NCBI RefSeq assembly: GCF_030929495.1
Contig: NZ_JAVFWN010000016.1
Coordinates: forward strand, 119,157 to 183,156
Length of the DNA: 64,000 nt
Direction: 5' to 3'
Source: Nocardioides sp. LHD-245
Lineage (GTDB): Bacteria; Actinomycetota; Actinomycetes; Propionibacteriales; Nocardioidaceae
Shown: piece after piece, positions 18,637 through 27,880 of the stretch
Layout of the letters: each line of letters opens with the position of its first letter
How positions within the stretch are numbered: the stretch's first letter is position 1
Made by a program: the position numbers and the translations under genes
The notes under the pieces: model-generated
Databases searched by the model: none
The model's input: only the letters and a program-made list of their open reading frames with translations
Told to the model about the DNA's origin: nothing

Positions 18637-19239
18637 TCACGGTCCCTCGATGTTCACCCAGACCGCGACCGCCTTCTTGCGGCCGCTGTTGATGATCCGG
18701 TGCGGCCGGTCGGACGGGTAGGCGATCAGGTCGCCCGGCTTCAAGGTGTGCGTCTGGCCGTCGAGCTCGACGGTGAGGGTGCCGGAGATCAACATGCCGA
18801 ACTCACGGCCGTCGTGGTGGGTCGCGACCGGTCCGCTGGCGCCGCCGGGCTCGTACTCGTTGACCGCCAGCTCCACACCGGACTCGACGTCGTTGTGCGC
18901 GACCCGCCGCCGCGCGCCCTCGTTGGTGCGCACCGACGGCTGCTCGGCCAGGCGCCGGACCGGATCGGAGTGCTCGGGCTCGTCGCGGTCGAACAGGTCG
19001 GACATGTGCACGCCCAGCGCCGAGGCGACCGAGACCAGGGTGCCGACCGAGGCACTGGCCACCCCACGCTCCAGCATGGACAGCATCGAGACGCTGACGC
19101 CGGTGCGGGACGCGACCTCCTTCAGCGTCAGGCCCTGCCGTGAGCGCAGCAGCCGCACCCGGGCGCCGATCTGCGCGATGGCCTGGTCCGCGGCATCGCC
19201 GGCGGCGACCGCCGTCCGAGCGTCGTTGCTGGATGCCAT
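18637..19239 (-). CDS. XRE-family transcriptional regulator with C-terminal cupin domain
   Basis: 200 residues; ATG with AGGAGA upstream. Residues about 25-80 form a lambda-repressor-type helix-turn-helix ('GLTLKEVASRTGVSVSMLS', 'LERGVASASVGTL'). Residues about 125-195 form a cupin ('HHDGREFGMLISGTL', 'GDLIAYPSDRPHRI') that should sense a small effector. Regulators of this architecture control catabolism of amines, ureides and similar compounds. Being central to the cluster, with a symmetric site upstream of its own gene and related sites at three other cluster promoters, it is the obvious local regulator. Activator or repressor cannot be told. Confidence 0.92.
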   Translation of the reverse strand: MASSNDARTAVAAGDAADQAIAQIGARVRLLRSRQGLTLKEVASRTGVSVSMLSMLERGVASASVGTLVSVASALGVHMSDLFDRDEPEHSDPVRRLAEQPSVRTNEGARRRVAHNDVESGVELAVNEYEPGGASGPVATHHDGREFGMLISGTLTVELDGQTHTLKPGDLIAYPSDRPHRIINSGRKKAVAVWVNIEGP

Positions 19240-19282
19240 CCCGGGGTCTCCTGTCGTGGCGTGGCCGTGGCGTGCCGTCGAA

Positions 19283-19305
19283 GACTTTCAGCGAGAGTGA
19301 AAGTC
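19283..19305. promoter_or_regulatory. Perfect inverted repeat upstream of the XRE-cupin gene (candidate autoregulatory operator)
   Basis: GACTTTC, nine bases, GAAAGTC: perfect 7-bp arms containing TTCA-N7-TGAA (19287-19301). It lies 48-66 bp upstream of the regulator start, at a promoter-proximal position. The same TTCA-N7-TGAA core is upstream of the NCS2 permease gene. Confidence 0.6.
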
Positions 19306-19340
19306 GTCAACTGCCGGACGCGGTACCCGGCGGTGCCACC

Positions 19341-20264
19341 TCACCCCTGACGCGCGGACGGAGCGGCTTCTCGGGCGGCCTCGAGGAGGGTGCCGTACAG
19401 CTCGGGGCGACGCCAGTCGAGGTGACCGGGGATGGTGCGATACGGCGCGGGGACGATCAGCTCCTCGGTGGTGCGCCGCAGGTAGCGGGTCCGCTCCAGG
19501 TCGAGCTCGGCGACCAGGATCCCCGGCTCGGGCGACCGCGCCAGGATCCCCTCGGGAGAGGCGACCATGCCGATGCCGCGGGTCAGGCCCGGGCCGGAGC
19601 TCTCGAAGCTCTCGCCCGCGAACTGCTCGGCGACGCTGCGGCTCATCAGGTTCACCAGGGTCGCCGTGTAGAGGTGGTTCTCGATCGCCCGGGCGTGGAC
19701 CAGCGTCTGCCACGCCTCGGTGTAGCCGAGCTCGTCGATCAGGAGGCCGCTGGGGTAGAGCACCACCTCCGCCCCCCGGAGCGCGAGGATCCTGGTCACC
19801 TCCGGCAGGTGCACCTCCGAGCAGATGGAGATGCCCAGCTTCCCCCACGGCATGTCGATCACCGGGAAGTCGTCGGCGGCCACGTAGTCGAAGTTCCACT
19901 CCGGGCTGTCGCGGTAGATGTAGGGGCCCACGGGGTGCGTGCGCCGGTAGGCGCCCCGTTCCTCGCCGCGGTCGTCAACCACGACGGTCGTGATGTTGAA
20001 GGAGCCGGGCCGGTCCGGGTCGGGCAGTGAGGTGCCGTAGGCGACCGCCACGCCGTGCTCACGGGCCGCGCGCGCCATCGGCTCGGCGACCTCGTAGCGG
20101 TTCGCGTCGGTGAACGGTCCCGGGAAGTTCTCGGCGAAGGCGAGCAGGTCGACGTCCCGCTCGCCGGCCTGGCGGACCAGGTCCAGCGCCCGCACCAGGT
20201 TCTGCTGCTCCTGGTCGCCGAAGGAGGCCTCCACCTGGGCCAGACCGAGCCGGATCACGCTCAC
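19341..20264 (-). CDS. Nitrilase-superfamily hydrolase paired with the NCS2 permease
   Basis: 307 residues from a GTG that overlaps the permease stop (GTGA), so translation is probably coupled. The family fold is clear: catalytic Glu in 'LLAFAENFPGPF' and catalytic Cys in 'GISICSEVHLPE'. Where most relatives have Tyr-Arg-Lys, this protein reads 'GAYRRTHPVGP', so the usual catalytic lysine appears to be arginine. It has little similarity to the other nitrilase-family enzyme in the cluster. Coupling to a nucleobase-type permease suggests an amide or N-carbamoyl substrate brought in by that permease; this is inference. Confidence 0.88.
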   Translation of the reverse strand: MSVIRLGLAQVEASFGDQEQQNLVRALDLVRQAGERDVDLLAFAENFPGPFTDANRYEVAEPMARAAREHGVAVAYGTSLPDPDRPGSFNITTVVVDDRGEERGAYRRTHPVGPYIYRDSPEWNFDYVAADDFPVIDMPWGKLGISICSEVHLPEVTRILALRGAEVVLYPSGLLIDELGYTEAWQTLVHARAIENHLYTATLVNLMSRSVAEQFAGESFESSGPGLTRGIGMVASPEGILARSPEPGILVAELDLERTRYLRRTTEELIVPAPYRTIPGHLDWRRPELYGTLLEAAREAAPSARQG

Positions 20265-21631
20265 GCCCTCGACCCGCTCTCCAGGAGCGGCCGGATGGCG
20301 TAGTTGATCACCAGGTGCAGCACGAGCAACAGGATCACGCCCACCATCATCGGCGAGGTCACGATGCTGGCCACCTCCTCGGGCAGGTCGTCGACGATCT
20401 CGGCCGGCAGGAACTGGGTGCCGAGGGCGACGATGAACGCCGGCGCCGCCACCATCATGTTCAGCTCGTCCCAGCGTACGGTCGCCATCATCTGCACCCC
20501 CGACATCGCGATGATGCCGAACAGGATGGTCGAGGCGGCGGCCAGGACGGGCATCGGCAGGCTCGCCACGAACAGGCCGACCTTGGGGAGGAAGGCCAGC
20601 ACGATCGCGGTGATGCCGGCGGTCATGGTGACGAACCTGCTGCCGATGCCCGACATCCGCACGATGCCGGCGTTCTCCGGGTACGACGTGGTGCCGATGC
20701 CGCCGAAGAGAGCACCGACGGAGGTCCCGACCACCTCGGTGAACACGCCGCGGTTGGTGCGCTCGACGCTGATCCGCTGGCCACCCCAGCCGCCGATCAT
20801 CTGGTACATGCCGGCCGACTCGGTGCCCGCCTGCAAGAAGGCGAGCAGCATCAGCACGACCACGGAGAACTCGACGTCGAAGCCGAACCCGAGGAGTTCG
20901 GGAGTGCCGACCACCGACGCGCCCCCGAGGCTGGGCAGGTCCCACTGGCCGGCGAGCGCCGCCACCACCGTGCCCACGACGATGCCGAAGAAGATCGAGG
21001 CCCGGCGCAGCACGGTGTTCCGGCCGAAGATGGTGAAGCAGACCACGGCCAGCACGGTGACCACGCTGATCAGGAAGTACGGCATGCCGAAGCCGTCCGC
21101 GCCGGGGGTGCCGAACCAGCCGCTGAGCCCGATCGCGGCCAGTTGGGCACCGATGATCACGAACAGCGTGCCGAACAGGATCGGGTCCGACGCCAGCCGG
21201 GCGACGTGGCCGAAGAGACCGAAGCGCCGGCTGGGAAGACTGAGCAGCGCGAAGATCAGGCCGGCGACGACCATCGAGCCGAAGGCGGTGTCCAGGCCGA
21301 AGGCCAGCCCCGACGAGACGATCGCCAGCATGAACGCGGCCGTCGGGCCCTGCACGATCGGCAGGCGCAACAGGCGCGAGGACTGCAGCACCGTGATCAG
21401 GCCGGTCATGAAGAAGCAGCCCTGGGTGATCCAGCCGGTCTCCTCGGCCGAGAGCTCGAGCGTCGCCCCGATGATGCTGGGGAACAGCCAGATGCCGGTC
21501 AGGGCCAGCAGGTGCTGCACGCCGAACAGTCCGGTTCTCGGGACGCTCAGCCGCTCCTCGAAACCGACCGTCAGGATCGGCGCGGCGTCGGACGAGGACG
21601 AGGACGTGGCCGTGGTGGGCTGATGGGCCAT
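20261..21631 (-). CDS. NCS2-family nucleobase:cation symporter
   Basis: 456 residues from ATG 21631 (MAHQPTT), GAGGTG upstream; codons before it lack conservation. Twelve to fourteen hydrophobic helices are predicted. The NCS2 (UraA/XanQ) pattern is recognisable: 'GVQHLLALTG' near the start, 'IVQGPTAAFMLAI' in the substrate region, 'AGTESAGMYQMIGGW' and 'GTTSYPENAGIVRMSGIGSR'. The family imports uracil, xanthine, urate and related compounds with H+ or Na+. A perfect TTCA-N7-TGAA site lies 68-82 bp upstream. The substrate is likely a purine, pyrimidine or analogue feeding the catabolic cluster. Confidence 0.92.
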   Translation of the reverse strand: MAHQPTTATSSSSSDAAPILTVGFEERLSVPRTGLFGVQHLLALTGIWLFPSIIGATLELSAEETGWITQGCFFMTGLITVLQSSRLLRLPIVQGPTAAFMLAIVSSGLAFGLDTAFGSMVVAGLIFALLSLPSRRFGLFGHVARLASDPILFGTLFVIIGAQLAAIGLSGWFGTPGADGFGMPYFLISVVTVLAVVCFTIFGRNTVLRRASIFFGIVVGTVVAALAGQWDLPSLGGASVVGTPELLGFGFDVEFSVVVLMLLAFLQAGTESAGMYQMIGGWGGQRISVERTNRGVFTEVVGTSVGALFGGIGTTSYPENAGIVRMSGIGSRFVTMTAGITAIVLAFLPKVGLFVASLPMPVLAAASTILFGIIAMSGVQMMATVRWDELNMMVAAPAFIVALGTQFLPAEIVDDLPEEVASIVTSPMMVGVILLLVLHLVINYAIRPLLESGSRA

Positions 21632-21697
21632 GACAGGCACCTCACTTGGGGATGGTCGCTCCGGGCGATCGGCTGACCGGCGCCACGAGCACCAGCG

Positions 21698-21713
21698 TTT
21701 CATGAATATTGAA
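21698..21713. promoter_or_regulatory. Candidate operator upstream of the NCS2 permease (TTCA-N7-TGAA)
   Basis: T-TTCA-TGAATAT-TGAA, a perfect match to the symmetric core upstream of the XRE-cupin gene, in an A+T-rich patch between two divergent genes. The other side of the spacer holds the start of the DUF6049 gene, so that gene's promoter may be separate. Confidence 0.55.
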
Positions 21714-21838
21714 CTGTAAGCCTGTCTAGCGCAAGAGGTAGCGGAAAACTTCTAGCCTGTTTGAAATGCAGCGCCCTCTCGCGTCCCTCTTCCGTCGTCG
21801 GGGACGGCCGCCGCCGGCGCCCCCACTACCCTCGGTGC

Positions 21839-24118
21839 GTGGTCCGCCGTCCTTCCCGCCTGCGCGCAGGCTTGGCGACCGCTCTGCTCCTCGGCCTCGC
21901 CACACCCGCGCTGGCCGGGGCACCCGCCGCGTCCGCGACCCCGGCCGGACCCGCGCCGGCGGCCGCACCCAAGAACGCGGAGTACGACCCGCCGCTCGAG
22001 GTGACCATCGACGAGCTGACGCCCGGCGTGCTGCCCCGGAAGGGCCCGCTGGTGGTCCGCGGTCAGGTCACCAATGTCGACCTCGAGACGTGGCAGCGGA
22101 TCAACCTCTACCCGATGTTCGGTGCCGGCGACGACTGCGTCGGCTGCCCGCCGGCCATGACCACCGAGCACGAGCTGGCCGATGCGGCCGCCACCGACCC
22201 CGAGGCGCAGGTCGGCGTGCGCAAGACCGACGAGCCGGCCGTGCAGGCGCAGATCGAGACGCTCGGGCCGGGCGAGTCCCAGACCTTCTCGCTCCGCATC
22301 CCGCAGCGGGTGCTGCGCGAGGTGTTCGCGAACCCGACCACGGGCGTCTACTGGTTCGGTGTGCATGCTCTCGGCGAGAACCCCGACGGTCGCGACACCC
22401 TGGCCGACGGCCGGGCCCGCACCTTCCTCCCGTACGTCGCGCCGGGCACCTCCGCCCGGGTCGACACCGCGGTCGTCGTACCGCTGCGCGGACGGGTGGC
22501 CCACTCGGCTGACGGCGAGCTCGGCCGCACCGACTGGTGGGAGGAGGCGCTCTCCCCGGAGGGCGTCCTCGGCGGCCCGCTCGCGTTCGGTGCGGCGAGC
22601 ACCACCGCCCCGCTGACCTGGCTGCTCGACCCCGCGGTCGCCGACGCCGTCAACCAGCTCGCGGCCGGCAACCCGGTCCGCGCGATCACGCCGGTCGCGC
22701 CCGACGGCGAGCCGTCGGAGAGCGAGGACCCGTCGCCGAGCGGGTCGGCGAACGAGGGCGGGTCCGACGGGGCCGGCGAGGGTGCCGACGACGCGGCCGA
22801 CGTCGGCACCACGACCCTCGACCCCGACGACCCGCTCGTCCGCGCGGCCCAGACCTGGCTCCAGCGGGCCGCCACGGTGCTGCCCGACGACACCGTCGCC
22901 GCCCTCCCGTACGGCGACCCCGATCTCGCCGCCGCGGCGCGGTCCCTGCCCAGCCTGTACGCGACCGCCCGCAAGCACGCGTCGCCGACGCTGGCCGCCT
23001 GGGGCATCGAGTCGACCCCGGTCGTCGCGTCCCGCAACGGCTACCTCGACGCCGCGGCGATCGGGGACGTCGACGACGCGGCGACCGTGCTGCTCGGCGA
23101 GCAGATGTTCCCGGCCGAGGACTTCCCCGACGGCGCCCCGGTCGGCGGCCTGGTCGGGGACCGCCCGATCGTGGCCACCAGCACCGCGACCGCCCGCGGT
23201 GGCCCGGGCCCCGACCCGGCCCTGGCGCCCGTCGCGCTGCGGCAGCGACTGCTCAGCGACGCGGTGATCCGGATCCTGCGCGCCGGCGACGCGCGCCCCG
23301 ACCCGCTCGTGGTCGTCCTCCCGTCGAGCCTGGACGCCGCCGGCGCCCGCGAGTTCTGGGCGGGCCTGGACGACGACCTGGTCACGCTGGTCGACCTGCC
23401 GACCGTCACCCGGACCAATGACCTCGCGACCGACACCGACGACGCCGCCGAGCGCCAGCTCGACCCCGACGACCTCACCTACCCCCAGGGCCAGCTCGCC
23501 GCACAGCTGGACGCGACCGTGTTCAACGAGGCGGGCAGCCTGATCCGCGCGGGCCGGTCGCTGCAGAGCATCCTGGGCGACGGCTACGCCATCGGCGACA
23601 CCGTGGTCGGCGAGGCACTGGCCGGGACGTCGTACGCCATGCGCGACGACGCGGACGCCGGGCCGCGTCTGGGTCGCTCCCGCGCGTGGGTGGAGGAGCA
23701 GCTCGGGCAGGTCGACCTCGACGCGCCGCAGGGGGTCACCCTGTCGAGCAGCTCGGGCAGCTTCAACGTCGCGGTCAGCAACACGCTCGACCACGCGGTG
23801 ACCGTGCGGATCGAGGTCGCGACCGACGACGGCGCGACCATCTCCGTGGCCAACCCGATCGTGCTGGCGGCCAACAGCCGCTCGTCGGTACCGGTCAGTG
23901 CCGACATGAGCGGCACCGGCGTCCACAACATCCGACTGCGTCTCACCGACGCCGACGGCACCCCGCTCGGCGCCGAGGACGAGCTCCCGATCCGCTCCGG
24001 CCAGGTCGGCGTCGTGATCTGGGCGATCATCGCCACCGGCGCCGGCATCCTCTTCGTCGCCATCGGCATCCGCCTGGTCCGCCGGTTCCGGGCCGCGCGC
24101 GGCGAGGCCTCCTCGTGA
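21839..24118 (+). CDS. DUF6049-type secreted/membrane protein upstream of murJ
   Basis: 759 residues from GTG 21839. A signal peptide ('LRAGLATALLLGLATPALAG') opens the protein; a large extracytoplasmic part follows, and one C-terminal helix ('VVIWAIIATGAGILFVAIGI') with a basic tail anchors it. This matches the long, poorly characterised protein (DUF6049) that sits directly upstream of murJ in many actinobacteria. An acidic Ser/Gly-rich linker around residues 280-320 divides it. The stop overlaps the murJ start (GTGA). A role in envelope growth or lipid II export is implied by this conserved coupling, not shown. Confidence 0.85.
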   Translation: MVRRPSRLRAGLATALLLGLATPALAGAPAASATPAGPAPAAAPKNAEYDPPLEVTIDELTPGVLPRKGPLVVRGQVTNVDLETWQRINLYPMFGAGDDCVGCPPAMTTEHELADAAATDPEAQVGVRKTDEPAVQAQIETLGPGESQTFSLRIPQRVLREVFANPTTGVYWFGVHALGENPDGRDTLADGRARTFLPYVAPGTSARVDTAVVVPLRGRVAHSADGELGRTDWWEEALSPEGVLGGPLAFGAASTTAPLTWLLDPAVADAVNQLAAGNPVRAITPVAPDGEPSESEDPSPSGSANEGGSDGAGEGADDAADVGTTTLDPDDPLVRAAQTWLQRAATVLPDDTVAALPYGDPDLAAAARSLPSLYATARKHASPTLAAWGIESTPVVASRNGYLDAAAIGDVDDAATVLLGEQMFPAEDFPDGAPVGGLVGDRPIVATSTATARGGPGPDPALAPVALRQRLLSDAVIRILRAGDARPDPLVVVLPSSLDAAGAREFWAGLDDDLVTLVDLPTVTRTNDLATDTDDAAERQLDPDDLTYPQGQLAAQLDATVFNEAGSLIRAGRSLQSILGDGYAIGDTVVGEALAGTSYAMRDDADAGPRLGRSRAWVEEQLGQVDLDAPQGVTLSSSSGSFNVAVSNTLDHAVTVRIEVATDDGATISVANPIVLAANSRSSVPVSADMSGTGVHNIRLRLTDADGTPLGAEDELPIRSGQVGVVIWAIIATGAGILFVAIGIRLVRRFRAARGEASS

Positions 24119-25815
24119 GCGACGGCGACAGCACGGAGGGCGCCGCCGCCGGCGAGCAGCGTCGGATCCTCGCGAACACCGCCGTGATGGCCGCGGGCAC
24201 CGTCGTGTCCCGGTTCAGCGGGTTCATCCGCTCCACCCTGCTCGCGGCCGCGCTCGGCATCTCGCTGCACGCCGACATCTTCACCGTGGCGAACACGGTT
24301 CCGAACATGCTCTACATCCTGCTCGCCGGCGGCGTGTTCAACGCGGTGCTGGTGCCGCAGATCGTGCGGGCGATGACCCACGACGCCGACGACGGCGCCG
24401 CGTACGTCAACCGGGTGGTCACGCTGGCGGCCTGCTTCCTCGGCCTGGTGACGGTGCTGCTGGTGGTGGCCGCGCCGCTCGTCATGCAGGTCCTGGTGCC
24501 GAGCTACGACGCGCCGCACCTCGCCGAGCAGCGCCAGTCCGCGATCGACTTCGCGCGGTTCTGCCTGCCGCAGGTCTTCTTTTACGGCATGTTCGTGCTG
24601 TTCGGGCAGGTGCTCAACGCCCGCGGCCGCTTCGGGCCGATGATGTGGGCGCCGATCGCCAACAACCTGATCTCGATCGCGGTGCTGGTCACCTACCTCG
24701 TCGCGTTCGGCCCGGCCAGCCCCACCGAGCAGCAGGCGGCGTTCTCGCCCGGCCAGGAGCGCCTGCTCGGCATCGGCTCCACCGTCGGGATCGCGGCCCA
24801 GCTGCTGGTCCTGGTGCCGTACCTGCGCGGCTGCGGCGTGCGGATCCGGCCCCGCTTCGACTGGCGGGGCGTCGGCCTGGGCCACACCCTCCGGCTGGGC
24901 CTGTGGACCGTGCTGTTCGTGATCGTCAACCAGATCGCGTACGTCGTCGTCGTGCGGCTGGCCTCCGGCGGTACCGCCGCGGCCGACGACGGCACCGGCA
25001 TCACGATCTACTCCAACGTGATGCTCGTGGTGATGGTGCCGCACTCGATCATCACCGTGTCCCTGGCCACCGCGATCCTGCCGCGGCTGTCCGCCGCGGC
25101 CGCCGACGCCGACCTGGGCCGGCTGGCCGCCACCCTGGGCAGCACCCTGCGCACGGCACTCGTCGTCGTCGTACCGTTCGCCGCCCTGCTGCCGTCGATC
25201 GCGCTCCCGCTGGCCCAGGTGGTGTGGGGGCACGGAGCGACCGCCGCGTACTTCTACCGGTTCGAGTCGTCGATGGTGCTCTTCGGCTTCGCGGTCGTCG
25301 CCTTCACCGTGCACTACCTCGTCCTGCGCGGCTTCTACGCCCTCGAGCTCAACCGGCTGGTCTTCTACGTCCAGTGCGTCATCGCGGCCACCAACATCGG
25401 CCTCGCGGTCCTCTTCGTGTCCCGGGTCGACCCGTGGGACACCTCGCCGATGCTGGTGCTGGCCTACGGCGGCGCGTACGCCGTCGGCGCGACGCTCTCC
25501 TCGGTGGTGCTGGTCCGGCTGCTGCGCCGCGGTGGCGCGCCGCGCGGCGCCGTACGCCGCTGGCGTGGGTTCGTGCTGCGCCTGCTGGTCGCGAGCGTCG
25601 TCGTGTTCGTGGTCGGCCGGTTCCTCGACATCGTCGTCACCGACACCGTGGTCGAGCTCGTCGGCAGCAACCCGCACTGGACCCTGGCGGCGGTCGAGGT
25701 GGCCCTCGTCGGCGCCGGGGCCGGGGCGATGCTGCTGGCCGTCGCCGGACCGCTGCGGCTGACCGAGGTGACCTCCGTCGCCGACACCGTCGCCGGGCGG
25801 CTGCGGCGGCGCTGA
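24115..25815 (+). CDS. murJ: Lipid II flippase MurJ (MviN)
   Basis: 566 residues from a GTG overlapping the preceding stop (GTGA). About 14 membrane helices are predicted. Typical MurJ segments are 'GTVVSRFSGFIRSTLLAAALG', 'IFTVANTVPNMLYILLAGG' and 'RFCLPQVFFYGMFVLFGQVLNARGRFG' (each partly quoted). The MOP-superfamily flippase moves lipid II to the outside for peptidoglycan synthesis. In mycobacteria the protein continues into a cytoplasmic pseudokinase; here it ends after the last helix and the pseudokinase is a separate downstream gene 76 bp away. Confidence 0.95.
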   Translation: MSDGDSTEGAAAGEQRRILANTAVMAAGTVVSRFSGFIRSTLLAAALGISLHADIFTVANTVPNMLYILLAGGVFNAVLVPQIVRAMTHDADDGAAYVNRVVTLAACFLGLVTVLLVVAAPLVMQVLVPSYDAPHLAEQRQSAIDFARFCLPQVFFYGMFVLFGQVLNARGRFGPMMWAPIANNLISIAVLVTYLVAFGPASPTEQQAAFSPGQERLLGIGSTVGIAAQLLVLVPYLRGCGVRIRPRFDWRGVGLGHTLRLGLWTVLFVIVNQIAYVVVVRLASGGTAAADDGTGITIYSNVMLVVMVPHSIITVSLATAILPRLSAAAADADLGRLAATLGSTLRTALVVVVPFAALLPSIALPLAQVVWGHGATAAYFYRFESSMVLFGFAVVAFTVHYLVLRGFYALELNRLVFYVQCVIAATNIGLAVLFVSRVDPWDTSPMLVLAYGGAYAVGATLSSVVLVRLLRRGGAPRGAVRRWRGFVLRLLVASVVVFVVGRFLDIVVTDTVVELVGSNPHWTLAAVEVALVGAGAGAMLLAVAGPLRLTEVTSVADTVAGRLRRR

Positions 25816-25891
25816 GCCGGTCTAAGGTGACCCGGAGGGACAGGGACGCAGAGGGACAGCTGAGGGACACGAGGGCGAGCAGGGGGTCGAG

Positions 25892-27880
25892 GTGGCGACG
25901 TCGACGCGGTCGGGCGATGTCCTCGCCGGCCGCTACCGGTTGATCGACCTGCTGAGCGAGAGCGGCGGCGGGCGGTTCTGGCGCGCCCACGACGGGATCC
26001 TCGAGCGCTTCGTCGCCCTGCACGTCATCTCCCAGGACGACGCCCGCGCCCACGAGCTGGTCGAGGCGGCCCGCACCTCCGCGCGCGTCCTCGACCCGCG
26101 GATCCTGCGGGTCCTCGACGCCGAGGAGGAGGACGGCCGCTGCTTCGTGGTCAACGAGTGGGGCACCGGCATCTCCCTCGACATCCTGGTCACCCACGAC
26201 GGGCCGCTCGCACCGCGCAACGCGGCCTGGCTGGTGGCCGATGTCGCCGACGCCCTGGCCCGCGCCCACGCGGCCGGCGTCACCCACGGCCGGCTGAACC
26301 CCGAGAACGTCCTCATCGACCGGTACGGCGCGGTGCGGATCATCGGGATGTGCGTCGACGCCGCCCTGCACGGCCTCTCGCCCGGCGACGTCCAGGGCGA
26401 CCTGGAGGACCTGGGCGGGCTGCTCCACTGCGCGCTCACCGCGACCTGGCCCGGCCCGTCCGGCTCGATCGTCCCGGCCGCGCCCCGCGAGAACGACACC
26501 ACCCTCAGTCCCCGCCAGGTCGTCGCGGGCGTCCCGCAGCCGCTGGACATGCTGTGGCGCGAGCTCGACCAGCGCGCGGGGGCGCCCGCTCCGTCGCGGC
26601 GCCGACGGCGCGGCAGCGACCACCCGGACGTGTCGTCGGCCGCGTCGATCGCCGCCGAGCTGGTCGCCTTCGTCGGCGACCCCACCGGGATGCCCGAGCA
26701 GCTGGCCCGGGCGGTGCCGCCCATCAACGAGCTGCGGCCGGTCTGGCTCCCGGCGCTGGCCGACCCGCTGCCGCACGACGCGTCGCGCGACGACATCCCC
26801 GTCGTGCCACCGGCCTCGCCCGGCACCGGCGCCGCAGCCGACCCCGAGGCCGGCACCGAGGCCGGCTCGGAGGAGCCGGTCGGTCCCGAGGCGGGGATCG
26901 GTCCCGAGGCGGGGATCGGCCCCGAGCCGGAGCCCCCCACCGACCCGGACCCCGACGAACCGCCCATCCCCCTGGTGACCGAGCTGCCCACCGAGGCCGG
27001 CATGCCGGTCTTCGGCGAGGAGGACGTCACCTGGCTGCGCACCCGCAGCACGCCGCCACCACCGCCACCACCGTTCGAGGAACCACCGGAGCGCCCGCTG
27101 TTCGCGCCCGACCCGCCCGGCGGCGTACGACGCCCACGGCTGCCACCCGTCCCGTCGGGCGAGGCCCCCGGCGCGCCGGCGCCCGGTGGCTTCTGGCCCT
27201 GGGACACCGGCACCGGCCCGGACGACGGCGGCTCGACCGACAACCTCGAGAAGGTGCCGGGCCGCAGTTGGCTGCGCCTGGCCATGGCGGTCGCGCTCGC
27301 GGTGCTGCTCCTGGTCGCGATCGCGATCGCCTTCAACCTCGGCCGGGGCCGCACCGCGCTCGGCGGTGACCCCGAGGAGACCCCGACCACCGAGGAGACC
27401 AGCCTCGCCCGGGCCGCGGTCATCGACGACCTCACGCTCGACGACCTCGATCCCCTGGGCGACGGCGAGGAGGACCCCGGGTCGCTCCCGAACCTGGTCG
27501 ACGGCGACGCACGCACGACCTGGAGCACGCAGACCTACTACGACAACCAGCTGGGTCCGCCGCCGGGCCTCAAGACGGGGGTCGGACTGGTGATCGACGT
27601 GGGGGAGGTCCGCTCCGTCGACAGCGTCACCGTGCGGATGGTCGACGAGGGCTCGATGGACCCCAACCAGGTGTCCCTCTATGCCGTCCCGGGCACCACC
27701 GCCCCCACCGGCGCGCCGACCGGCGCCCCCGTCGCCACCCGGACGGGCGGAGGCATCCTGACCCTCGCGGCGACGGATCCGGTCCAGGCTCGCTACCTTG
27801 TCCTGTGGTGGACGGCTCTGCCCGAGGTCGACGGCGACTTCCGGGCCGAGGTCGCCGAGGTGGTGGTCCGTGGTGAGTGA
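25892..27880 (+). CDS. Membrane pseudokinase with C-terminal discoidin-like domain
   Basis: 662 residues from GTG 25892. Residues about 10-270 have a protein-kinase fold but lack catalytic residues: the ATP-lysine position reads 'VALHVI', the HRD loop 'HGRLNPENVL' and the DFG position 'IIGMCVD'. A Pro/Glu-rich disordered part (about 290-440, with 'GPEAGI' repeated) leads to one membrane helix ('AMAVALAVLLLVAIAIAF', about 465-485). The outer part resembles an F5/8 type C (discoidin) domain ('NLVDGDARTTWST'). It parallels the pseudokinase half of mycobacterial MviN, which binds FhaA to control lipid II export. Here that function is probably supplied in trans. Confidence 0.88.
   Translation: MATSTRSGDVLAGRYRLIDLLSESGGGRFWRAHDGILERFVALHVISQDDARAHELVEAARTSARVLDPRILRVLDAEEEDGRCFVVNEWGTGISLDILVTHDGPLAPRNAAWLVADVADALARAHAAGVTHGRLNPENVLIDRYGAVRIIGMCVDAALHGLSPGDVQGDLEDLGGLLHCALTATWPGPSGSIVPAAPRENDTTLSPRQVVAGVPQPLDMLWRELDQRAGAPAPSRRRRRGSDHPDVSSAASIAAELVAFVGDPTGMPEQLARAVPPINELRPVWLPALADPLPHDASRDDIPVVPPASPGTGAAADPEAGTEAGSEEPVGPEAGIGPEAGIGPEPEPPTDPDPDEPPIPLVTELPTEAGMPVFGEEDVTWLRTRSTPPPPPPPFEEPPERPLFAPDPPGGVRRPRLPPVPSGEAPGAPAPGGFWPWDTGTGPDDGGSTDNLEKVPGRSWLRLAMAVALAVLLLVAIAIAFNLGRGRTALGGDPEETPTTEETSLARAAVIDDLTLDDLDPLGDGEEDPGSLPNLVDGDARTTWSTQTYYDNQLGPPPGLKTGVGLVIDVGEVRSVDSVTVRMVDEGSMDPNQVSLYAVPGTTAPTGAPTGAPVATRTGGGILTLAATDPVQARYLVLWWTALPEVDGDFRAEVAEVVVRGE

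Noticed and set aside
25892..27880. Active Ser/Thr protein kinase
   Set aside because: ATP-lysine, HRD aspartate and DFG motifs are all missing.
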